Positions 1-5,590 of a DNA stretch of 6,466 bases are shown piece after piece (within the stretch, counting starts at the first letter, position 1; every line of letters begins with the position of its first letter). The translations under genes and the position numbers were made by a program. The notes beneath the pieces are model-generated. The model ran no database searches. It was not told the DNA's origin and worked only from the letters and a program-made list of their open reading frames with translations. Where the stretch lies: positions 1-6,466 of the forward strand of contig CAMEZN010000105.1 of the NCBI GenBank assembly GCA_945947845.1, in the 5' to 3' direction. The stretch comes from an uncultured Mucispirillum sp. (GTDB lineage: Bacteria; Chrysiogenota; Deferribacteres; Deferribacterales; Mucispirillaceae).

Positions 1-2
1 AT

Positions 3-641
3 AGATATAAAAATAAATATAATCATTTATTCAATATCTCATTTGAAGTAATTATTAATGAACTAAAAAAGATTAGAAATAATTATTTTAAAGATATTGA
101 AAAAAAATTAATTAATAATTTAATTCAATATTTTGAGTGGAAATCATCTAATTTAGGTATTTTTAGATTTATTACTACAACTTTTGAGTATTATTGGGAA
201 CAAATAGTAATGTCATTTCTTAATAGTAATAATATAAATATTAATAATGATAGGATAGTTATAGATAATAAAATAGATAATCATAAATTTTATAATCAAA
301 GTATTGATAGTTTAGAAAGTGAAACTACTATATTAAAAAATAATACAAGACAGTTTCAAGTTGAATATGATCATATCAAGATAGATGATATAAATAAAGA
401 AATATATTTATTTGATTCTAAGTACTATTCTGAAGTTAAAGAATTAAACTACAAACAGATGGTGTACCATTATAATTTATTATCAAAATATAAAAACTAC
501 AAGATAGTAAATGGATTAATATTGCCGACATCCGATAAATATAGTTCAAGAATACATATTGATAGAAGTGATATAGATAATATAAAAATAGTGGAGCATT
601 ACTTAAATATAAAGGAATTAATAACTGATTATACATATTAA
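3..641 (+). CDS. 3' part of a PD-(D/E)XK restriction-type endonuclease (LlaJI-like), 5' end outside window
   Basis: The reading frame is open without a stop from position 3 to the TAA at 639-641, giving 212 visible residues. The first in-frame ATG (210) lies inside conserved-looking sequence and has no ribosome binding site, so I treat this as a gene entering from the left rather than a 143-residue protein. Just before that ATG the frame reads TTTFEYYWEQIV, which resembles the 'T-x-F-x-x-x-WE' segment of LlaJI-type restriction enzymes. Further on, an Asp (369-371, or the pair at 384-389) is followed by a beta-strand ending FDSKYY (411-428). This gives D-(about 15 residues)-D-S-K, a PD-(D/E)XK nuclease core, with D at 414 and K at 420. 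A LNYKQMVYHY helix and an NGLILP strand follow, as expected for the rest of such a fold. The likely role is DNA cleavage in a restriction or defence system whose partner genes would lie to the left. Coding status is fairly sure; the exact family is less so. It is much more AT-rich than the following genes, suggesting horizontal transfer. Confidence 0.6.
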   Translation, partial: RYKNKYNHLFNISFEVIINELKKIRNNYFKDIEKKLINNLIQYFEWKSSNLGIFRFITTTFEYYWEQIVMSFLNSNNININNDRIVIDNKIDNHKFYNQSIDSLESETTILKNNTRQFQVEYDHIKIDDINKEIYLFDSKYYSEVKELNYKQMVYHYNLLSKYKNYKIVNGLILPTSDKYSSRIHIDRSDIDNIKIVEHYLNIKELITDYTY

Positions 642-660
642 TCTCTTCTTTTTACTTTTT
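612..660 (+). terminator. Possible weak intrinsic terminator after the nuclease gene
   Basis: The arm at 612-623 can pair with 636-647 (11 of 12 positions including one G-U, one A-C mismatch) around a 12-nt loop. Two T-runs follow (649-653 and 656-660). The hairpin covers the end of the nuclease gene, including its stop codon. The stem is nearly all A-U, so its strength is doubtful. Its position between the AT-rich nuclease gene and the next operon makes a terminator reasonable. Confidence 0.35.
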
Positions 661-663
661 CCC

Positions 664-692
664 TTGCATAAATTTTATTAATTTAATATTGT
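664..692 (+). promoter_or_regulatory. Candidate sigma70-type promoter for the five-gene operon
   Basis: TTGCAT (664-669) and TATTGT (687-692) are separated by 17 nt and match the -35 and -10 consensus at 5/6 and 4/6 positions. This 58-nt gap is the only non-coding space of any size before the tightly packed genes that follow, so a promoter is expected here. The predicted transcription start, about 7 nt after the -10, falls at or next to the ATG at 700. In such AT-rich DNA, chance matches are common. Confidence 0.35.
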
Positions 693-699
693 GTATGCT

Positions 700-2058
700 A
701 TGGAAAATAATTGGTTAGAGCGATTTAGGGCAGAGTATAAGCCTTTATTAAAAGATAAGTATGATGAGTTTGAGTATGGGCTTTCTTGTCCAAAAGCACG
801 GCATATTCGTGTGCAGTCTTCAAGGGATATTGATTATTTAAGTGAGCTTAATGAGTTATGCTTATTGGAAAAGCTGCCAGAATATGATAATGTGTATAAA
901 GCAGTAGAAAATGGGGAAAAGATAGTAGATAGTATTTCTTTTCAAACAGGTGGTATTTATATTATGAACCCGTCATCTATTGCTCCTGCTCAGATATTAA
1001 TGTCTTATATGGGTGAAAACCCTGTTATGCTTGATATTTCATCTGCTCCCGGCGGCAAAACATGTGCACTTTCTGATATGAGTAGAAAAAACGGGGTGAT
1101 AGTGGCTAATGAAATATCAGCAAGCCGTTTGAAATCACTTCATTTTAATCTGGAAAAATACGGTGCTTATAATGTAAAGACTGTTTCTATGGACGGCAGG
1201 CTTCTGCCTAATATTTTTGAGAATTCTTTTGATGGTATTTTACTTGATGCACCATGTTCTAATGAAAATAAAATTTTCCGCAATAAAACTGTGCAGGCAG
1301 AGTGGAGTAAAAAGCTTGTTGAAAGAATGGCAGAGTTACAGAAGCAGTTAATAAAATCAGCCTTTTTATGCTTAAAGGAAGGGGGAGTGCTAGTATATTC
1401 TACCTGCACTTTAAGTTTAGAAGAAAATGAATATGTTATCAAATCTCTTTTAGATGAGTTTGATAATGCAGAACTTCTGCCTGCTGGGATAAATTATAGT
1501 AAAGGGCTTTCTGGGATAAGCTCCATTGATGAATATGTAGCACGGATTATGCCTGAAAGTGATAAAATAGACGGTTTTTTTGCAGCAGCTGTTCGTAAAA
1601 AAGGTTCTCTTATTCCTTATGATTTTATACATTCTAAATTAAAAGAAAAAGAGAAAGATTTCTTTAAAAAATATTATTCAGAATTTTCACATGACCATAT
1701 CTCAATCAACGAATATGACAGGCGGGGCTATTTAGAAACAGCACCTGAAATATTTAAAAATGTAAGGTTTAAACGGCGGGGTTTAAATATTTATAAAGAT
1801 ACAGGCAGATTTTTTGAGCCTTCATGCCAGAGTGTATGGCAGTTTGGTTCTTATGTAGAAAATAATATGCGGTATAATATTTCTGCTAAATCAGCAGAAA
1901 ATTTTTTGAAAGGGTTTGACATATCCTGTAATGACAATTATAATAACGAACTTTTATTTTATAATAATATTCCCGTTGGATATGCAAAAAAAGTAGACAG
2001 CATATTAAAAAATAAGCTGGATAGATATTTTTTATATGGGAAAAATATAGAATGGTGA
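700..2058 (+). CDS. RsmF-like (NOL1/NOP2/Sun, RsmB/RsmF family) rRNA cytosine-C5 methyltransferase
   Basis: This is a predicted cytosolic SAM-dependent enzyme making 5-methylcytosine in ribosomal RNA; RsmF of E. coli modifies C1407 of 16S rRNA. Numbered from the ATG at 700 (452 residues), an N-terminal RNA-binding region contains RHIRVQS. The Rossmann methyltransferase core follows: SAM-binding DISSAPGGKT (112-121), ANE and DGR acidic motifs, DAPCS with Cys186, and YSTCTLSLEENE with Cys236. The two cysteines are the release and nucleophile pair typical of m5C RNA methyltransferases. RIMPESDKIDGFF closes the core. The C-terminus (IPVGYAKKVDSILKN) resembles the PUA-like RNA-binding domain of RsmF. 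Length is close to E. coli RsmF (479). The motif-IV context CSNENK differs from the usual CSGEG. A GTG at 691 would add three residues; neither start has a clear Shine-Dalgarno, and I prefer the ATG. The family is certain; the exact target nucleotide cannot be read from sequence. Confidence 0.9.
   Translation: MENNWLERFRAEYKPLLKDKYDEFEYGLSCPKARHIRVQSSRDIDYLSELNELCLLEKLPEYDNVYKAVENGEKIVDSISFQTGGIYIMNPSSIAPAQILMSYMGENPVMLDISSAPGGKTCALSDMSRKNGVIVANEISASRLKSLHFNLEKYGAYNVKTVSMDGRLLPNIFENSFDGILLDAPCSNENKIFRNKTVQAEWSKKLVERMAELQKQLIKSAFLCLKEGGVLVYSTCTLSLEENEYVIKSLLDEFDNAELLPAGINYSKGLSGISSIDEYVARIMPESDKIDGFFAAAVRKKGSLIPYDFIHSKLKEKEKDFFKKYYSEFSHDHISINEYDRRGYLETAPEIFKNVRFKRRGLNIYKDTGRFFEPSCQSVWQFGSYVENNMRYNISAKSAENFLKGFDISCNDNYNNELLFYNNIPVGYAKKVDSILKNKLDRYFLYGKNIEW
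2054..2058 (+). promoter_or_regulatory. Shine-Dalgarno for the YkuD gene, inside the end of the methyltransferase gene
   Basis: GGTGA lies 6 nt before the ATG at 2065 and includes the TGA stop of the preceding gene. This supports the 2065 start and suggests that ribosomes finishing the methyltransferase re-initiate on this gene. Confidence 0.55.
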
Positions 2059-2064
2059 AAAATA

Positions 2065-3423
2065 ATGAAAGTATTATGTAGCACATTATGTGCATTAGTA
2101 TTATCTTACGGTATAAGCTATGGTTATGAAGAGATACCTGCTGATGCAAAAAGTGTTGTTGAAGATGTATCTCAGCAAATGATTGCTTCTAATGCACCTG
2201 ATGCAAAAAGCAGGCTTGGTAAAAATACAATATTAAATTTATCTGCAAGTGGGGCAGAGTTGATACATGTTGTGCTTGTTGATAAATCACTTAAAAGGCT
2301 TTATATTGCAGTGCTTAATAATGATAATATGGAAGTAATTAAAGAATTTCCAATCCTGACAGGCAGGGTAGATGGCAATAAAGTTAAACAAGGCGATGAA
2401 AAAACACCAGAAGGGGTATATTATGTGGTTTCATACTCATCTGGTGAAGAGCTTGTTAAAAAATATGGTGATTATGCTTTAATATATGGTGCTGGCTCAT
2501 TCCCTTTAAATTATCCTAATATTGTAGATAAAATAGAGAAAAAAACTGGCGGCGGTATATGGCTGCATGGAGTTAAGCCTGATTTAGATAAAACATATAC
2601 TCAGGGTTGTGTTGCTATGAATAACACTAATTTTGGGCTGCTTTATGATAATGTATCTATTAAAACTCCTGTTATTATTGCTGAAAAATTAATATATTCT
2701 GATGAAAAAGATTATAATACTTCAAAAAATCAGCAGCTGGAAGTATTAAATTCTTTTATCACTGCATGGCAGAATAATGATAAAGAAACTTTTAAAAGCA
2801 TAGTGCATAGTAAATTTAAAACTTATGGCGGAGCAAACTATAAAAAATATACTAATAATAAATTAAAATTAATGGATTTATATCCTGATAAAGTTATCCG
2901 CAACGATAATATAAAAATCTTTATGAAAGATGATAATTATACTGTATTTGATACAAACCAGTATTACTGTGCACCAAACCTTTCTACATATACTAATAAA
3001 AAATATTATTTTATAAAAGAAGATGGTATTTTAAAATTAATTAGTGAAGAAACATCATCAATGGGTATTCAAAATGTGCCGCAGCTTGATAATGAAATTA
3101 AGTCATTTGTTGAAAACTGGGCATCATCATGGAAAGCTCAGGATATAAATAAATATATGGCAAATTATGATGTAAGATTTAAAACAGGCAGTGAAACTTA
3201 TAGTAAATGGAAAGCAAAAAAAGAAGCTCTTTTTGCAAAAGGTGAAAAAATATCACTTAATATTTCAAATATAAAATGGTCTTATTCTGGTGGTGAATAT
3301 AAAGTAGAGTTTATGCAGGAATATTCATCTGGCAATATATCTGATAAAGGTATAAAAATATTAACTCTTTCAGGCTGTCCGTCATTTTTTAAAATAAAGT
3401 CTGAAACATGGAGAGGGATTTGA
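2065..3423 (+). CDS. csd6: Secreted YkuD-domain peptidoglycan L,D-carboxypeptidase/L,D-transpeptidase of Csd6/Pgp2 type, with two NTF2-like domains
   Basis: The 452-residue protein begins with a signal peptide (MKVLCSTLCALVLSYG, cleavage near residue 20), so it acts in the periplasm. Residues about 66-211 are a YkuD domain with the catalytic signature: GGGIWLHG with His168, then TQGCVAMNN with nucleophile Cys182. Two alpha+beta modules follow, about 223-332 and 340-452. Both begin with a helix of the form 'xxxFxxxWxxxD', typical of NTF2-like domains; the second (FVENWASSWKAQDINKYM ...) is the more canonical. YkuD plus NTF2-like is the architecture of H. pylori Csd6 and C. jejuni Pgp2, L,D-carboxypeptidases that trim the terminal D-Ala from tetrapeptide stems and control helical shape. 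Those proteins are about 325-330 residues with one NTF2-like domain, so this one carries an extra module. L,D-transpeptidase activity cannot be excluded. The next gene encodes the enzyme for the following trimming step, which favours the Csd6/Pgp2 reading. Confidence 0.85.
   Translation: MKVLCSTLCALVLSYGISYGYEEIPADAKSVVEDVSQQMIASNAPDAKSRLGKNTILNLSASGAELIHVVLVDKSLKRLYIAVLNNDNMEVIKEFPILTGRVDGNKVKQGDEKTPEGVYYVVSYSSGEELVKKYGDYALIYGAGSFPLNYPNIVDKIEKKTGGGIWLHGVKPDLDKTYTQGCVAMNNTNFGLLYDNVSIKTPVIIAEKLIYSDEKDYNTSKNQQLEVLNSFITAWQNNDKETFKSIVHSKFKTYGGANYKKYTNNKLKLMDLYPDKVIRNDNIKIFMKDDNYTVFDTNQYYCAPNLSTYTNKKYYFIKEDGILKLISEETSSMGIQNVPQLDNEIKSFVENWASSWKAQDINKYMANYDVRFKTGSETYSKWKAKKEALFAKGEKISLNISNIKWSYSGGEYKVEFMQEYSSGNISDKGIKILTLSGCPSFFKIKSETWRGI
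3410..3418 (+). promoter_or_regulatory. Purine-rich Shine-Dalgarno supporting a TTG start for the M99 gene
   Basis: GGAGAGGGA is the best ribosome binding site in the window. The GGAGA part ends 5 nt before a TTG at 3420-3422, which overlaps the TGA stop of the preceding gene (3421-3423). The alternative ATG at 3408 lies upstream of and partly inside this site and has no Shine-Dalgarno of its own. Confidence 0.6.
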
Positions 3424-4964
3424 GAGTATTAATTTATAGTTTAGTAATTTTGTTTTCTGCCACAGGCTATTTATATGCAGATGTTAAAAGACCGCAGACT
3501 GTAAAAGAAGTATTTTTTACTGGCACAAACCATGAGCTTGAAGTATATAAAATATACGGCAGGCAGGACGGGCCTACTATGCTTATTATTGGCGGTATTC
3601 AGGGAGATGAACCGGGTGGTTTTTTATCTGCTGATTCTTATGCTGATATTAAATTAGAAAAAGGTAATTTGATAGTTATTCCACGAACAAACTTTTATTC
3701 TATTATGCTTTTTAACAGGGAAGTTAAAGGGGTGGATATGAACAGGCTGTTTGATAAAACACCTGATGACTGGCAGGGAGATATTGTTAATAAAATCAAA
3801 GAATATATGAAAGAATCAGATATATTTTTAAACCTGCATGACGGCTGGGGTTTTCATTACCCTGAACATATCAGCTGGCATAAAAGCCCAGACAGGTTTG
3901 GATATTCTGTTATTGTAGATGAAGAAGAATATACTTGTAGTAATGGCAGGATACTAAAACTTGGTGAAATGGCTAAAAAAGCGATGGACGCAGCTAATGC
4001 AAAAATCCCTGATGATGACCCAAAGAAACATTATTTTAATACAGAAACAAGTAAAAGTTCAAGCCGTTTTAAGAATATGAGAAAGTCAGCTACATGGTAT
4101 GCTGTATCTGACTTATGTATCCCAGCTTTTGGGATAGAAGGCTCTAAAAATATGAAGCTTGATAAAAATGTGCTTTATCATAACTATGTAATCAATGAGT
4201 TTATGAAAAATATAGGTATAGAAATAGAATATCCTAATACACATACTTATGAGCCGGAATTTACAGGTGCTGTTATAAAAGTACATAATGAGGAGCTTTT
4301 TATCCGCAGTGGTAAAGTATTAGAAGTAGAAAAAGGCAGCATTATAAAAGTAACTGAAATATTTGCAAACCATGTGCGAGGCAAAACATGCGACATTGTA
4401 AACTTTGGAAACTTAAATGATATTAATAAAGATTATAAAGTAGAAAAAGACAGTAAAATTATTTTTCGTAAAGATAACATAGTAATGGGCAGTGTTACAA
4501 TAAAAGCTGTTGAGCCTGCTCAAAAAGTGCAGACTGTTGAAAATGCTAAACATAAAGAAATAGAAATTCCAGTAAAAGAACAAGATAAACTAAAATTAAC
4601 TGGTGAAGAAAGTAAAATTAGTCTTGAACCTAATATGAAATATTTTCATTTGACTGTTAATAATAAAGATACTTATGTAAAAAATGGCGATAAAATACAT
4701 ATAAAAGATGGTTCAAGGGTAGTATTTGTTAAACTTTTAAGTTCAAAAGTGCAGGATTACAATGTAGCAATCAATTTTAAAGGCTGGTTCCCTGCTGATA
4801 ATTCAGCAAATATAGGAGATGACAGAGGCTATGAGATAATATTTCCACCTGCAAATATTTTGAAAAAATATTCCATAGGCTCAAAAGGCAAACTTTATCC
4901 TGTTGTGGCTTATGATACAGTAAAAAAACAAGATATAGCAAAAATTTTAGTAGAGCTTGATTAA
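3420..4964 (+). CDS. csd4: Secreted M99-family zinc D,L-carboxypeptidase of Csd4/Pgp1 type (cell-shape peptidoglycan trimming)
   Basis: With the TTG start (514 residues) the protein opens with a compact signal peptide, MRVLIYSLVILFSATGYLYA, then DVKRP; the in-frame ATG at 3408 would add four residues. The catalytic domain shows the family's unusual zinc site: GGIQGDEPGG with Gln61 and Glu64 (Gln replaces the His of ordinary M14 carboxypeptidases), NLHDG with His140, and FGIEGSKN with the likely catalytic Glu240. These correspond to Gln46, Glu49, His128 and Glu222 of H. pylori Csd4, which removes meso-diaminopimelate from tripeptide stems to leave dipeptides and is required for helical shape. 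The C-terminal half holds two beta-rich modules (about 288-352 and 413-513) joined by a charged, Lys/Glu-rich linker, comparable with the beta-barrel and Ig-like domains of Csd4. It is longer than Csd4 (438) and Pgp1 (464). It overlaps the preceding Csd6-like gene by 4 nt, so production of the two is probably coupled. Confidence 0.88.
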   Translation: MRVLIYSLVILFSATGYLYADVKRPQTVKEVFFTGTNHELEVYKIYGRQDGPTMLIIGGIQGDEPGGFLSADSYADIKLEKGNLIVIPRTNFYSIMLFNREVKGVDMNRLFDKTPDDWQGDIVNKIKEYMKESDIFLNLHDGWGFHYPEHISWHKSPDRFGYSVIVDEEEYTCSNGRILKLGEMAKKAMDAANAKIPDDDPKKHYFNTETSKSSSRFKNMRKSATWYAVSDLCIPAFGIEGSKNMKLDKNVLYHNYVINEFMKNIGIEIEYPNTHTYEPEFTGAVIKVHNEELFIRSGKVLEVEKGSIIKVTEIFANHVRGKTCDIVNFGNLNDINKDYKVEKDSKIIFRKDNIVMGSVTIKAVEPAQKVQTVENAKHKEIEIPVKEQDKLKLTGEESKISLEPNMKYFHLTVNNKDTYVKNGDKIHIKDGSRVVFVKLLSSKVQDYNVAINFKGWFPADNSANIGDDRGYEIIFPPANILKKYSIGSKGKLYPVVAYDTVKKQDIAKILVELD

Positions 4965-5590
4965 TGGGGTTATTAGAAAAATTAAAACTATATCTTGTGT
5001 TAGAAACCAATTACCTGCAAATGCCTTTAAGCATATTTTTAGAAAATGTTATAAAAGGTGGTGTTACTGCTATTCAGCTTCGCAATAAACAGCAAAATAC
5101 AGATGAAAAAATAAAATGTGCCTATATGGTTAGAGAAATAACTGCAAAATTTAATACACTATTTATTATGAATGATAGTGTGGATATGGCAGTAAAATCA
5201 TATGCAGATGGTGTTCATCTTGGCATAAATGATGGTGATATTTCAGCCATAAGGCAGAAATATCATAACTTGATTATTGGCTATTCCTGTAATAACTTAG
5301 AAGATGCAGCAGTGGCAGATAAGTTTGCAGATTATGCAGGCATAGGGCCATATACTGAAACATATACTAAAAAAGACCACAGGCAGATTTTAGGTATACA
5401 GGGTATAAATAATATAAATAAATCACTTCATATTCCTGCTGTTGCAATAGGCGGCATAAATGCAGATAATGCGGCAGAAGTAATAAAAGCAGGCACAAAA
5501 GGACTTGCAGTATCTTCATTTTTATGTAAATCCAAAAACCCCTATGATGATGCAAAAAGACTGCTGGATATAATAAATGAAAGAGTTTGA
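4964..5590 (+). CDS. thiE: Thiamine phosphate synthase ThiE
   Basis: This cytosolic TIM-barrel enzyme of 208 residues (family-typical length) joins hydroxymethylpyrimidine diphosphate to thiazole phosphate, giving thiamine monophosphate and pyrophosphate. Family motifs appear in order: KLYLVLE at the first strand, GGVTAIQLRNK (32-42), FIMNDSVDMA (67-76, with the Mg/pyrophosphate-binding Asp71), ADGVHLGIND (81-90), IGYSC (105-109), DYAGIGPYTETYTKKD (123-138) and PAVAIGGIN (158-166). The last phosphate-binding strand reads LAVSSFL rather than the common VAVISAI, a conservative change. The ATG shares one base with the TAA of the M99 gene (4962-4964), with a weak AGAG 8 nt upstream, so translation is probably coupled. 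The product feeds directly into ThiL, encoded next. No TPP riboswitch is visible upstream, as expected for a gene embedded in an operon. Confidence 0.95.
   Translation: MGLLEKLKLYLVLETNYLQMPLSIFLENVIKGGVTAIQLRNKQQNTDEKIKCAYMVREITAKFNTLFIMNDSVDMAVKSYADGVHLGINDGDISAIRQKYHNLIIGYSCNNLEDAAVADKFADYAGIGPYTETYTKKDHRQILGIQGINNINKSLHIPAVAIGGINADNAAEVIKAGTKGLAVSSFLCKSKNPYDDAKRLLDIINERV

Noticed and set aside
436..636. Minus-strand open frame opposite the nuclease gene
   Set aside because: It is low complexity, composed of Leu/Tyr/Ile from AT-rich antisense sequence, and lies wholly opposite a better supported frame.
642..699. A TPP riboswitch or other structured leader controlling the operon
   Set aside because: The gap is only 58 nt, AT-rich, and lacks the conserved CUGAGA/THI-box type elements; thiE and thiL have no leader of their own.
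1167..2149. Several minus-strand open frames opposite the methyltransferase gene and the start of the YkuD gene
   Set aside because: None shows recognisable motifs or a ribosome binding site, and they lie opposite a gene with all its catalytic motifs intact.
4777..5010. Minus-strand frame spanning the M99/thiE junction
   Set aside because: It is an antisense shadow rich in Leu/Ser/Tyr, with no motif and no promoter; both sense genes are well supported.
5367..5555. Minus-strand Leu-rich frame inside thiE
   Set aside because: The leucine run arises from antisense reading of GCA/GCAG-rich sequence; thiE on the + strand has complete family motifs.
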